A DNA stretch of 64,000 nt from JBBATK01 sp044228685 (GTDB lineage: Bacteria; Bacteroidota; Ignavibacteria; Kapaibacteriales; NICIL-2). This document shows positions 44,785 through 53,958 of this stretch, piece by piece. The stretch's first letter is position 1; each line of letters begins with the position of its first letter. The translations under genes and the position numbers were made by a program. The stretch lies in NCBI GenBank assembly GCA_044228685.1, contig JBGAUL010000008.1, positions 62,001-126,000 on the forward strand, given 5' to 3'. Under the pieces are notes generated by a model. That model was not told the origin of the DNA. It saw only the letters and a list, made by a program, of their open reading frames with translations, and searched no databases.

Positions 44785-45754
44785 GTTTCTGGATGATCGA
44801 ACGAATAATCGGAAATGCGTGTTCCCTGCCGTTTTCGATAAAAATGTTCCAAACCTTGGAACCACAGAGCACAGAACCTGCCAGGTAGATGTTGGGAATC
44901 GAAGATTCGTAGGTCTCGGGATTGGACTTCGCAACGAGATTTGCTGGATTGTATTCTAAGCCAAGTGATGTAAAAAGAGATTCGTCCGGACGATAGCCGA
45001 TGTGCGGAATGACGAAATCTGTAACAAGTTCCCATTCTTGATTGTCAGCGAGATTTCTCAGCACAACTGACCGTTCACGTATTTCAACAATAGTCGTGTT
45101 GAAATCTGCACTGATCTCGCCCGCTTTTATGCGGTTTTCGATATCCGGCTTCTGCCAATACTTAACGGATTCCGCTATCCCCGGTCCTCGATGAATGATG
45201 TGTACCTTCGCCCCATGACGCCACAAATCCAACGCCGTTTCGACCGCTGAATTTCGTCCACCAACGACCAGTACTTTGCAACCACTATAGGCATAGGCAT
45301 CGGTGTAATAAGGATGCACATGAGCCATATCTTCTCCAGGCACGCCAAGACGATTTGGAGTGTCGAAGTAACCGCTGCTTAGGACAATGTTAAGGGCTCG
45401 ATATTCTCCACGTGTAGTACTTACAACAAATCCTTTTTCGGCTTTGGAAACACCGAGTACACGAGTGTAAAGCGCGAGATTGAGCTTGGCTCGTTGCGCG
45501 CAGAGACGGTAGTATTCGAGAACTTCCAGACGGGTCGGACGAGCCGCAGGACAACTGAAAGGAATTCCTCCGATTTCCAAGAGCTCTGTTGTTGAGTAGA
45601 AGGTCATGTCGGTTGGAAAACGTCTGATGCTGTCGCAGATCGCTCCTTTGTCAACGACAATCGCACTTAATCCACAACGCTGTGCTTCCAAAGCACAGCT
45701 CAATCCTGCCGGTCCTGCGCCAATAATCAGGACATCATAGAGTTCATTTTTCAT
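44768..45754 (-). CDS. ypdA: YpdA-family thiol-disulfide reductase (putative bacillithiol disulfide reductase)
   Basis: 328-aa FAD/NAD(P)H oxidoreductase. FAD motif VLIIGAGPAGLSCALEA near the N-terminus and NAD(P) motif VLVVGGRNSAVETALDL in the middle. The segment FPTDMTFYSTTELLEIGG and PTRLEVLEYYRLCA are YpdA marks. Unlike thioredoxin reductase it has no CxxC redox motif. In Firmicutes YpdA reduces oxidised bacillithiol with NADPH. The start is the ATG at 45754; the longer frame to 45802 is unlikely. The stop codon lies in the loop of the shared terminator. Confidence 0.88.
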   Translation of the reverse strand: MKNELYDVLIIGAGPAGLSCALEAQRCGLSAIVVDKGAICDSIRRFPTDMTFYSTTELLEIGGIPFSCPAARPTRLEVLEYYRLCAQRAKLNLALYTRVLGVSKAEKGFVVSTTRGEYRALNIVLSSGYFDTPNRLGVPGEDMAHVHPYYTDAYAYSGCKVLVVGGRNSAVETALDLWRHGAKVHIIHRGPGIAESVKYWQKPDIENRIKAGEISADFNTTIVEIRERSVVLRNLADNQEWELVTDFVIPHIGYRPDESLFTSLGLEYNPANLVAKSNPETYESSIPNIYLAGSVLCGSKVWNIFIENGREHAFPIIRSIIQKQKKPA

Positions 45755-45840
45755 AATGCAATATACCGGTCGTCTGGCCAGAACTAGGGCTTTGTATTTC
45801 ACACAGTACTCAGCGCAAAGCCAGATGTTATTTTACTTCT

Positions 45841-47619
45841 ATGCAACTGCGCATCATCACAATTCTGGTCTTGCTGATCGGACTCTGCTTTGGCTCATGC
45901 TCGTCTCACACTCGAAGCACGACGCTGCGTTCCATCGCCGGAGGAATGTATGCCGGCGGCGAGTATCGAATAAACATGCTGCGCGGAAATCCCTCCGGAC
46001 TAGATCCGGTGATCATCTCCTCCAAACTTGCTGATGACATCGCACTGCAACTCTATGATCGACTCATCAGCTTTGATTCATCGCTGCGCGTACAACCGGA
46101 GCTGGCAAAGAGCTGGGAGATATCGGATGATGGACGTGTCTACACTTTTCATTTGCGAAGCGATGTGTTCTTTCACGACGATGCGTGTTTCGAGGGCTCA
46201 CGAGGACGTCGCATGGTTGCGCGCGACGTGGTGTATTCACTAACTCGCTGCTGTGATCCTCGCACACGCTCTGTTGCCTTTTGGGTTTTTAAAGACAAAG
46301 TGCTTGGTGCCGACAGTTGCTACAACATGCTTCGTCGCAGCGGTCCTGAGGTTCAAGCTAAAGTAGAAGGACTGCAATGTCCAAACGACTCCACTCTCAA
46401 GATCATACTCACTCGTCCCTATTCACCCTTCCTCATGCAACTCTCAAATGCTCTCGGTTGCGTTGTGCCGGAGGAGGCAATTATCTATTACGGAAAAGAT
46501 TTCTTCCGTCATCCTGTGGGCACGGGAGCTTTTGTGTTTGATCATTGGGACGACGACCGCGAGATCGTCCTTAAGCGCAATAGCCATTACTGGAAATTCG
46601 ATCAACACGGAAATCGTCAACCCTATTTGGATCGTGTCGTTATCTCGTTTCTTACCGACGACAAGATTCAATTCCAAGAATTCCTCTCAGGCAATCTCGA
46701 AGAGAGTTTTACGATCCCTACTGAGATGTTCCCTGTGTTTTTCAACCAAGAAACAAAGCAGCCTCGTACACACTTTAACTTCATTGTTCAGCAACGTCCG
46801 GCTCTTTTGAGTTGGTTCATAGACTTTCATTGTGGACGCTATCCATTCAACAACGTGGACGTGCGACGTGCCTTTGCATGCGCCATTGACAAGGAAAAAC
46901 TCGTTCACTACGTTCTGAGAAACGCACCTTACGCTGCAGCACACAATGGAATCACACCACCGGTACTTCCGGGCTACGATATCGATGATATTCCGGGATA
47001 CCATTTTAATCCCGCCAAAGCTCGCGGCTATCTCGCAGCCGCCGGCTATGCAAACGGCAAAGGCTTCCCCGTTGTTGAGCTTAGCGTCTATCCCGAGCCC
47101 CGTCTTTTGCAGGTTGCCGAAAGTGTACAGAACATGCTGCGGGAAGTGCTCAACATCGACGTGCGCATTCAGGTTTTGCAATTCGCCCAACTCTTGGATA
47201 AATCAGAAGCCGGACAACTGAGCATGTGGGGCACGCGCTGGTACGGCGACTATCCGGATGCCGAGAACTTCGTCTCACTGTGGGACGGCTCACTTGTGCC
47301 CGCAGATTCTACTCAACCCAGTTATCCAAACAGCACGCGCTACAACAACCCAGCCGTCAACACAATGATTGAGCAAGCGTCGAGATCGACCGATAACAAC
47401 CAACGACTTGCTTTGTACAAACACGCTGAGTCTCTTGCCTCTGTTGATGTACCTGCTCTCATGCTTTTCTACGAGATGCACTATCGCTTCATTCAACCCT
47501 ATGTGCGCAATTATCCGTTGGACGCATTGAATAGAATTCAACTCAAGGATGTTTGGTATGATGCTACGAAGATGCCTACAACAGGATTGACGATTGTAAC
47601 GCAAGGAGCTAGTCAATGA
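45841..47619 (+). CDS. Peptide/nickel-type ABC substrate-binding lipoprotein
   Basis: 592 aa, family 5 extracellular solute-binding protein. Lipoprotein signal with lipobox ending FGSC at residue 20. The family pattern is plain: YRINMLRGNPSGLDPVI, LYDRLISFDSSLRVQPELAK, WEISDDGRVYTFHLRSDVFF, then GTGAFVFDHWDDDREIVLKR. It binds oligopeptides or similar ligands. The permease and ATPase genes (DppBCDF-like) are not adjacent. The stop overlaps the start of the tsaC-type gene by 4 bases. Confidence 0.9.
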   Translation: MQLRIITILVLLIGLCFGSCSSHTRSTTLRSIAGGMYAGGEYRINMLRGNPSGLDPVIISSKLADDIALQLYDRLISFDSSLRVQPELAKSWEISDDGRVYTFHLRSDVFFHDDACFEGSRGRRMVARDVVYSLTRCCDPRTRSVAFWVFKDKVLGADSCYNMLRRSGPEVQAKVEGLQCPNDSTLKIILTRPYSPFLMQLSNALGCVVPEEAIIYYGKDFFRHPVGTGAFVFDHWDDDREIVLKRNSHYWKFDQHGNRQPYLDRVVISFLTDDKIQFQEFLSGNLEESFTIPTEMFPVFFNQETKQPRTHFNFIVQQRPALLSWFIDFHCGRYPFNNVDVRRAFACAIDKEKLVHYVLRNAPYAAAHNGITPPVLPGYDIDDIPGYHFNPAKARGYLAAAGYANGKGFPVVELSVYPEPRLLQVAESVQNMLREVLNIDVRIQVLQFAQLLDKSEAGQLSMWGTRWYGDYPDAENFVSLWDGSLVPADSTQPSYPNSTRYNNPAVNTMIEQASRSTDNNQRLALYKHAESLASVDVPALMLFYEMHYRFIQPYVRNYPLDALNRIQLKDVWYDATKMPTTGLTIVTQGASQ

Positions 47620-48587
47620 GCGACGCATTGCTAAAAACCGAGCACTTAGATGGGATCAATGATCAAAAAGCAGCTTTGTCCAGAGCGGTTGAGCTCTTGA
47701 CTTCGGGTGAGATTGTAGCTTTCCCCACTGAAACTGTCTATGGTCTTGGTGCTCGTGTTTATGATCCGGTACAGATTGCCAAGATCTTCGCGGCTAAGCA
47801 GCGTCCTCAAGACAATCCACTCATCGTACACATCAGCTCCCTCGAGCAAATCCCTGATATCGTTGCCCAATCACATCCAAAGCTCGAACGCTTAGTACAG
47901 CACTTCTTTCCAGGACCATTGAGTCTCGTTATGAAGCGCTCTCAACGTGTACCCTCGCTTGTAAGTGCCGGTCTTGACAGTGTTGCCTTTCGTATGCCAA
48001 GTCATGATTTAGCTCGAGCTTTGATCGAAGCTGTTGGCGAGCCATTAGTTGCACCGTCGGCAAATCGTTCCGGACGTCCTAGTCCGACCAAGGCTGAACA
48101 CGTGCACAAAGATCTCGACGGTAGAATCGCAGCCGTTCTTGATGGAGGAAGCTGCACCATCGGACTAGAATCAACCGTGATTAGTCTCTTGGAACCTCAG
48201 ATACGTCTACTGCGACCCGGCAGCATAACCCAAGCGCAGTTAGAAGATGTCCTCGGAGAAAAGCTCGTCTTGAGTACAAGCTCAGACCAAGACGCCCGGC
48301 ACTCTCCGGGAATGCGGCACAGACATTACGCGCCGAGCATACCGGTTGTACTTGTTGAAAATCTCTCTACAATAAGCGACGAGACAAAGAAGCGTCGATT
48401 GATTCTCAGCACCGAGCACATTCAAGGTACATTGCACGGCCACATCCTGAAAGACTCGAACTTCTACGACGAACTCCGTTGGGCTGAGGACCACGGTTAC
48501 GAGGAAATCGCCATCTTCCTGACAGAAGATCTGGAAGCAAATACAGCACTTTTCAACAGAATACTGAAAGCAGCATCAGGTGTATGA
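47616..48587 (+). CDS. Threonylcarbamoyl-AMP synthase (Sua5/YwlC type)
   Basis: 323 aa. Makes threonylcarbamoyl-AMP from threonine, bicarbonate and ATP for the t6A37 modification of tRNAs that read ANN codons. The YrdC/TsaC domain is residues 15-210: GEIVAFPTETVYGLGARV, KQRPQDNPLIVHI, FPGPLSLVMKR and VAPSANRSGRPSPT. The C-terminal Sua5 domain is also present (SPGMRHRHYAPS linker), so this is the long Sua5 form, not TsaC. ATGA overlap with the binding protein gene is probably only an arrangement. A 249-base gap follows, which holds the next promoter box and nothing else I can support. Confidence 0.94.
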   Translation: MSDALLKTEHLDGINDQKAALSRAVELLTSGEIVAFPTETVYGLGARVYDPVQIAKIFAAKQRPQDNPLIVHISSLEQIPDIVAQSHPKLERLVQHFFPGPLSLVMKRSQRVPSLVSAGLDSVAFRMPSHDLARALIEAVGEPLVAPSANRSGRPSPTKAEHVHKDLDGRIAAVLDGGSCTIGLESTVISLLEPQIRLLRPGSITQAQLEDVLGEKLVLSTSSDQDARHSPGMRHRHYAPSIPVVLVENLSTISDETKKRRLILSTEHIQGTLHGHILKDSNFYDELRWAEDHGYEEIAIFLTEDLEANTALFNRILKAASGV

Positions 48588-48806
48588 TGTGATAAGATTG
48601 AGCTATTTACTTAGTATTGATAGACTTAAGTCGTGATTATGTACGGTCGGTCGTAGGATTGTAGCGTCTGAACCTCCTTCAAACGACTGCGCCATTGCAT
48701 GCTAATTCATTACTTTTTCGGCAAATCTGTCGACAATTTGTTAGAACAGACGAAGTGCTGAAATGGCTCCGCTTTCAAAAGAACTTTACCAGAAGTCTGC
48801 CGGATA

Positions 48807-48814
48807 TATTTTTG
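48807..48814 (+). promoter_or_regulatory. Predicted -7 box of ptsH (TATTTTTG)
   Basis: Exact TAnnTTTG, 23 bases before the HPr start; CTTT lies 19 bases upstream as a 3-of-4 match to the -33 box. Confidence 0.55.
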
Positions 48815-48836
48815 CGCAGCAGAACTAATCATCTCC

Positions 48837-49109
48837 ATGCAAGAACTCACATTAGTCATACGCAATCGTGCCGGTGTTCACACCAGACCAGCCGCTATGA
48901 TCGTCAAGTTGGCAGCGCAGTTCAAGTCCAATATCTTCTTGACGGGTGACAACAACATGCGCATCAATGCAAAGAGCATCATTGGGGTAATGACGCTTGC
49001 AGCTGCACAAGGAACAACCCTCATCCTCAATGTTGAGGGTAACGACGAAAAAGACGCTGCCACACAGATCAGCGAGTTGTTCGAATCAGGTTTCGGCGAA
49101 CAGATATAA
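48837..49109 (+). CDS. ptsH: HPr phosphocarrier protein
   Basis: 90 aa. Takes phosphate from Enzyme I on His15 (RAGVHTRPA) in the phosphotransferase system. Ser47 in NAKSIIGVM matches the regulatory Ser46 that HPr kinase phosphorylates, but the kinase is not in this window. The next gene is ptsI, 70 bases on, with a one-mismatch box (TATATTTC at 49149) between them, so ptsI might also have its own promoter. Confidence 0.94.
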   Translation: MQELTLVIRNRAGVHTRPAAMIVKLAAQFKSNIFLTGDNNMRINAKSIIGVMTLAAAQGTTLILNVEGNDEKDAATQISELFESGFGEQI

Positions 49110-49179
49110 ATAATTGGCAACACATTGCTTTAGTCGATTTAATCTCCTATATTTCGTCAGGAACGTCATCTCTTGAACC

Positions 49180-50955
49180 ATGCCACATCAAACGGCCGAG
49201 CCAGAACCTGCTGGTCGAGCTGCCGACATTGTTTGTCTCGACTCTGAGGTAACATATCGCGGAATTCCGGCCTCCCCCGGAATTGCGATGGGCGTTTGTA
49301 TTGTGATGAAAAGTGAAGGTCAGGACGTGATTTCCCTGCGCCTTCTGCCCGAAGAATCTCGCGTACGTGAACTTGAACGCTATCAATCCGCAGTGCAGAC
49401 TTGCCTAGAGGAGTTACGTGCAACCTATCAGATCGCCGAAAAAGAGATTGGCAACGTCGCTTCAATCTTAGAATCCTATCAGCTCATCCTCTCCGACTTC
49501 AGCATTAATGAAGCAATATCCCAACGCATTCTTAGTGGCTTTCCGGCAGAGAATGCAGTCTTGGCGGAGTACGATGAAAACAGGAATATTCTCAAGTCGG
49601 CAAAAGATCCGATGCTGCGCGACCGCGCGTCTGACCTTGATAACGTCAAAGACAGACTCGTTCTGGCGCTGCACAATCGTCAGTCGAGTCATACCATCGC
49701 TCGCAACTCAATCGTCATCACGCCCTCAATCATTCCTCAAGATGTCATCTTGTTTAATGAGAGTGAGATCTTGGCCTATGTGACGGAAGTCGGTGGCCTA
49801 GCCTCACATTCCAGCATTCTCGCCCGCTCGCTGTCCTTGCCGGCGGTTATCGGCGTAAAGAACATCACATCACAAGTGCAGAGCGGAAGCGCTGTCATTG
49901 TTGATGGAGATGAAGGTGTGTTGATTCTTCATCCTAAAGCTGAGACAATCGAGCGCTATGAGCGGTTGATTCGCGAAGGACAAGAGCGCACCATGCGACT
50001 GGCGGAGATGAGGTCCTTGCCAACTGAAACTAGCGACGGACACCAGCTCACGCTCATGGCGAATATTGATAGTCCGGATGAAGTCAGTCTTGCGCTCGCC
50101 AACGGTGCCGAAGGCATCGGTCTCGTGCGCACCGAAATGTTGATTCTGCGAATCGATCGATTCCCCGACGAAGACGAACAAACGGAGTGGTATTCTACTC
50201 TCGCTGAACGAAGCTATCCCTACCCTCTTACACTTCGTGCCTTTGATTTGGGAACGGATAAGTTCATCTCAGGATTGCCTCACGAAAAGAACCCCGCATT
50301 GGGTATACGCGGCGTTCGCTTTCTGCTCAATCGACCTGACATATTCAAGCGTCAGATTCGCGCCGTACTTCGTGCCTCACAGCACAAGAATGTTCGATTT
50401 CTCCTGCCAATGGTGACTCGCATCTCGGAAATCGAGGACACAATGGCCTTGATCGATGAAGCCAAGAACGAACTCGCGACGCAAAACATTGCCTTCGACG
50501 ATTCGATGAGTATTGGCATCATGATCGAAACTCCGGCGTCTGCTCTGCTTGCGGATAAGTTTGCGGAAATGGTGGATTTTTTCAGCATTGGCACTAACGA
50601 TTTGACCCAATACACGCTTGCTGCTGATAGAAACAGTGATCTGGTGAGTGGAATTTTCGACTCATTCAATCCGGCCGTCTTAAGGCTCATGAAACAGGCA
50701 GTCGAAGCCGCCCAAAAACGCGGTATTCGCGTCAGTGTATGTGGTGAATTTGGGGGCCATAGTGCGGCAACTGAACTCCTGATCGGAATGGGAGTCGACA
50801 CCATCAGCGTCAACGCACCGCTGCTGTCGGAATTGAAACACCGCATTCTTAAATCCTCTTACTCGTCTTCGCGTCGTATTTTTACCGAAGCAATGGAGTG
50901 CTTACGTCCAAGCGATGTTCGTAAGAAAGTATCCGTAATCAAACACCGATCCTAA
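49180..50955 (+). CDS. ptsI: PTS Enzyme I (phosphoenolpyruvate-protein phosphotransferase)
   Basis: 591 aa. Moves phosphate from PEP to HPr. The N-terminal domain has the phospho-His210 in GGLASHSSILARSLSLPAVI (usually GGRTSHTAIMAR). The PEP-binding barrel shows GAEGIGLVRTEMLIL, GIMIETPASALLADKF, FFSIGTNDLTQYTLAADR and VCGEFGGHSAATELLIGMG. All catalytic parts are present. No sugar-specific EII components are in the window, so this HPr/EI pair may serve regulation rather than sugar uptake. Confidence 0.95.
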   Translation: MPHQTAEPEPAGRAADIVCLDSEVTYRGIPASPGIAMGVCIVMKSEGQDVISLRLLPEESRVRELERYQSAVQTCLEELRATYQIAEKEIGNVASILESYQLILSDFSINEAISQRILSGFPAENAVLAEYDENRNILKSAKDPMLRDRASDLDNVKDRLVLALHNRQSSHTIARNSIVITPSIIPQDVILFNESEILAYVTEVGGLASHSSILARSLSLPAVIGVKNITSQVQSGSAVIVDGDEGVLILHPKAETIERYERLIREGQERTMRLAEMRSLPTETSDGHQLTLMANIDSPDEVSLALANGAEGIGLVRTEMLILRIDRFPDEDEQTEWYSTLAERSYPYPLTLRAFDLGTDKFISGLPHEKNPALGIRGVRFLLNRPDIFKRQIRAVLRASQHKNVRFLLPMVTRISEIEDTMALIDEAKNELATQNIAFDDSMSIGIMIETPASALLADKFAEMVDFFSIGTNDLTQYTLAADRNSDLVSGIFDSFNPAVLRLMKQAVEAAQKRGIRVSVCGEFGGHSAATELLIGMGVDTISVNAPLLSELKHRILKSSYSSSRRIFTEAMECLRPSDVRKKVSVIKHRS

Positions 50956-50967
50956 ATAATCAAGCCT

Positions 50968-51357
50968 ATGAGTAAAGTTGTTTCTCTTACCCGTCTCAGT
51001 ATCGTCAATGCTCAATTCTATGCCTATCACGGCGTTGGAAACGAAGAAAAAGAATTAGGTGGACAATATCAAGTTGATCTTGATGTGGTTTATGATTCAA
51101 CCAAAGCTGTACTCAGCGATGACGTGAATTCTGCAGTGAACTATGAAGAACTGATGTTCTGTATCGACGAAGTGATTAGCGGTGAACCGAACAATCTCAT
51201 CGAGACAATGACCTATGAAATTGCCAACATGGTCATGGAGAAATTCACATCTGTTCAAGAAACGACAGCACGTGTTCGCAAGATGAATGCTCCGATTCGT
51301 CACTTGATTGACAATGTGGAGTGCGAACTGACCATGCAACGCACTGAGCAACATTGA
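50968..51357 (+). CDS. folB: Dihydroneopterin aldolase
   Basis: 129 aa. Folate pathway: 7,8-dihydroneopterin to 6-hydroxymethyl-dihydropterin plus glycolaldehyde. Family residues visible: YAYHGVGNEEKELGGQYQVD and VNYEELMFCIDEV, then LIETMTYEIANMV and the C-terminal VRKMNAPIRHLIDNV. 12 bases after ptsI; overlaps folK by 4 bases (TTGA). Confidence 0.93.
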   Translation: MSKVVSLTRLSIVNAQFYAYHGVGNEEKELGGQYQVDLDVVYDSTKAVLSDDVNSAVNYEELMFCIDEVISGEPNNLIETMTYEIANMVMEKFTSVQETTARVRKMNAPIRHLIDNVECELTMQRTEQH

Positions 51358-51893
51358 GCGTGACTCAGGTATTACTTTCACTGGGTGCTAACCTAGGTGA
51401 CCGTGACGGAACTCTCCGACGGGCTATAGAAGCTATTTCTGAACGAGGTCTGCTTGAAGCAATCAAAGTTTCCTCGTTGGTTGAGTGTCCTGCACTCGGC
51501 TACACGCAGCAACCTGACTTCCTCAACCTCTGCGTTGTCGGTCAAACACGATTCGCAGCTCACGATCTACGCGCCGAGTTGTTTTTAATCGAGAATGAGT
51601 GCGGTCGATTGCATCGCGAACAATGGCACGAGCGAGAGCTCGACATTGACATCGTTCTGTTCGGTGCACAAGTAGTTCACGACGATGTCCTGCAAATCCC
51701 TCATCCGCGGATGAGTCAACGTCGTTTTGTGTTGCAGCCCGCTGCCGAGATAGCCGCATCAATGCTGCATCCTATCGAGAACAAGACAATCGCTGAGTTG
51801 CTCGATGAGTGTACAGACAGTTCGCATCTGCATATGTATCCGCGCAGTGATGCAAAGCTTCCTGAGACCATCGACTTTGATCCCAACATCTGA
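51354..51893 (+). CDS. folK: Hydroxymethyl-dihydropterin pyrophosphokinase
   Basis: 179 aa. Next step in folate synthesis after folB. Signature parts: LLSLGANLGDRDGTLRRAI, YTQQPDFLNLCVVG, RELDIDIVLFG (catalytic Asp pair) and IPHPRMSQRRFVLQPAAEI. The start is a TTG at 51354 that overlaps the folB stop, or a GTG six bases later; no ATG is available near the conserved N-terminus. The gap to dnaG is 20 bases. Confidence 0.93.
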   Translation: MSVTQVLLSLGANLGDRDGTLRRAIEAISERGLLEAIKVSSLVECPALGYTQQPDFLNLCVVGQTRFAAHDLRAELFLIENECGRLHREQWHERELDIDIVLFGAQVVHDDVLQIPHPRMSQRRFVLQPAAEIAASMLHPIENKTIAELLDECTDSSHLHMYPRSDAKLPETIDFDPNI

Positions 51894-51913
51894 ATTCAGT
51901 CTCTGCGTTCCTC

Positions 51914-53806
51914 ATGCACGTCCCCGAACATATCATCGAAGAAGTTCGAACACGCAACGACATTGTTGATGTGATTGGTGAGCACGTGCGCCTGCAAAAA
52001 CGAGGTAAGAACTTCCTCGGTCTTTGTCCTTTTCATAACGAGAAAACTCCCTCCTTCAACGTCAATCCCGATCTCGGCATTTATAAGTGCTTCGGATGCG
52101 GTAAAAGCGGAAACGTCTATCGCTTTTTGATGGACCAACAGGGTATGTCTTTTCCCGAAGCTCTGCGTTTCCTTGCTCAGCGAGCCGGCATTAGTCTGCC
52201 TGAGCAAGAGCAGAACGCAGACGACCGAGAAGCGGCATCACGCGCAGACTTGGCGCACAGATCTTTGGCCGCAGCGGCTGACTTCTACGCGGCATGCATG
52301 CACTCTCCTCGTGGCAAGCGCGCTCAGCAATATTCTCATCGCCGAGGTTTCAGCGAGGAAATAGAACACGCGTTCATGATGGGCTATTCGCCCGATGAAT
52401 GGCAAGCCACCACAAACGAGCTTCTTCGTCAAGGCTTTACTGAGCAAACGCTTGAGGATGCGGGATTGATAATCAGACGCGAAGACGGAAGCATCTATGA
52501 TCGTTTCCGTGGACGCTTTATGTTCCCCATTCAAGATGTAATGGGACGAGTAATAGGATTTGGTGCCCGTCTGTTGCAAGATGAAGCAACTCAAGCGAAG
52601 TACTTGAATTCACCGCAGTCATTGGTGTACGACAAATCATCTGTGCTGTACGGCCTTTTTCAAGCGAAGCAGTATATCCGTCAGCTTGATAAAGCCATTC
52701 TCACAGAAGGCTATGCCGACACTGTCTCTCTACATCAGTACGGCTTCCGAAACGTCATTGCCTCTTCTGGCACATCGCTCACAGACGAACAGCTCAAGCT
52801 GCTCAGTCGATACACGCGCAACCTGGTGTTGTTGTACGACGGAGATGCGGCCGGAACGAAAGCTGCTATGCGTGGTGTGGAGTTGGCACTCAGAGCAGGA
52901 TTTGAGCTCAGCATCGTGACGCTTCCAAACAACGAAGATCCCGACAGTTTCGTTCGTAATCACGGAGCGGATGCACTGCATTCATATCTGCGTGACGCTC
53001 GTTCCTTCCTTGACTTCCTTGCCGAGCAAATGCAGAAGCAAGGAGAATTCGATACTCCGAAATCGACAGCAGATGCCATTCGCACCCTAGTCTCGCACGT
53101 CGCTCAAGTTCAAGATGCCCTGCAGCGTGAATTCATGCTGCGATCACTGGCACAGAAATACTCGCTACGCGAAGAGCTTCTCTACGCTGAATTACAAAAG
53201 CTCGATAGTTCTTTCAAAGCTGTTCCACAACGTCAACAGCAGCGCTCTTCTCCTACACAACACTCGGCTGTTGCAGCAAACAGTACTGCGTCGGAGAAGA
53301 GCACGATAGCCATCAGCGCTGAAGAGCGAGCACTGCTTCGACTCATACTCTTGAAGCCGGATATTTTTAGCCTCATGGAGTCGGAGTACGGTATTGCTGC
53401 AGAGACCTTCCCTTCGGATTTGGCTCGACGAGTTTATACTGCACTCGAGCATGCTCTGCATGAGGGACACGAAATCTCCGCTGTATTGAACGAAGCATAT
53501 GGTTTGAGTGAAGACGAGAGGTCGCTCATCACTGACATTCTCTTCCGCGTCGAACAACCAAGTTCTAACTGGGAGAATTACGATATCACCATCGTTGAAG
53601 CAGCACCTGCGTTGCTTATCCAAGATGCCCTGCTTCGTTTGCGTCTGGCGGCTCTTGTTCGTGAGCAGAAGGACTTGCAAATGCGCATTAAGACAGACCC
53701 GGAAGATGTGGCTGCACTGCAACGTTTTCAAACCCTTAACGCTCTTCGATTGGAACTCGAAGCTGAAATGCGTCAGATAGAAAATGACGAGGAAGAAGAC
53801 GACTAA
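51914..53806 (+). CDS. dnaG: DNA primase
   Basis: 630 aa. Makes RNA primers for replication. The zinc-binding domain shows CPFHNEKTPSF and YKCFGCGKSGN (Cys, His, Cys, Cys). The RNA polymerase/toprim core shows FRGRFMFPIQDVMGRVIGFG, ILTEGYADTVSLHQYG (usual EGYMD is EGYAD) and LLYDGDAAGTKAAMRG. The C-terminal helicase-binding part (about 430-630) is helical and acidic at the end. Last gene of the folB-folK-dnaG run. The 152-base gap to dapA shows nothing I can name. Confidence 0.96.
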   Translation: MHVPEHIIEEVRTRNDIVDVIGEHVRLQKRGKNFLGLCPFHNEKTPSFNVNPDLGIYKCFGCGKSGNVYRFLMDQQGMSFPEALRFLAQRAGISLPEQEQNADDREAASRADLAHRSLAAAADFYAACMHSPRGKRAQQYSHRRGFSEEIEHAFMMGYSPDEWQATTNELLRQGFTEQTLEDAGLIIRREDGSIYDRFRGRFMFPIQDVMGRVIGFGARLLQDEATQAKYLNSPQSLVYDKSSVLYGLFQAKQYIRQLDKAILTEGYADTVSLHQYGFRNVIASSGTSLTDEQLKLLSRYTRNLVLLYDGDAAGTKAAMRGVELALRAGFELSIVTLPNNEDPDSFVRNHGADALHSYLRDARSFLDFLAEQMQKQGEFDTPKSTADAIRTLVSHVAQVQDALQREFMLRSLAQKYSLREELLYAELQKLDSSFKAVPQRQQQRSSPTQHSAVAANSTASEKSTIAISAEERALLRLILLKPDIFSLMESEYGIAAETFPSDLARRVYTALEHALHEGHEISAVLNEAYGLSEDERSLITDILFRVEQPSSNWENYDITIVEAAPALLIQDALLRLRLAALVREQKDLQMRIKTDPEDVAALQRFQTLNALRLELEAEMRQIENDEEEDD

Positions 53807-53958
53807 GCGCCTGTCGCAATTTTCAAATCATGTGTCATGCCGAATCGGATCCAATGACGCTGTCAGTTCCACAGACTCTGTCAACTCACATGAGCACAAG
53901 CATGATTAAATTGAGGACATACAACAATCACATTTCATTTACCCACTGAAACCAAGCC

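Noticed and set aside
48588..48806. Possible small gene or RNA between tsaC-type gene and ptsH
   Set aside because: Open frames are short and out of character, with no stable hairpin plus T-run; only the promoter box at 48807 is supported.
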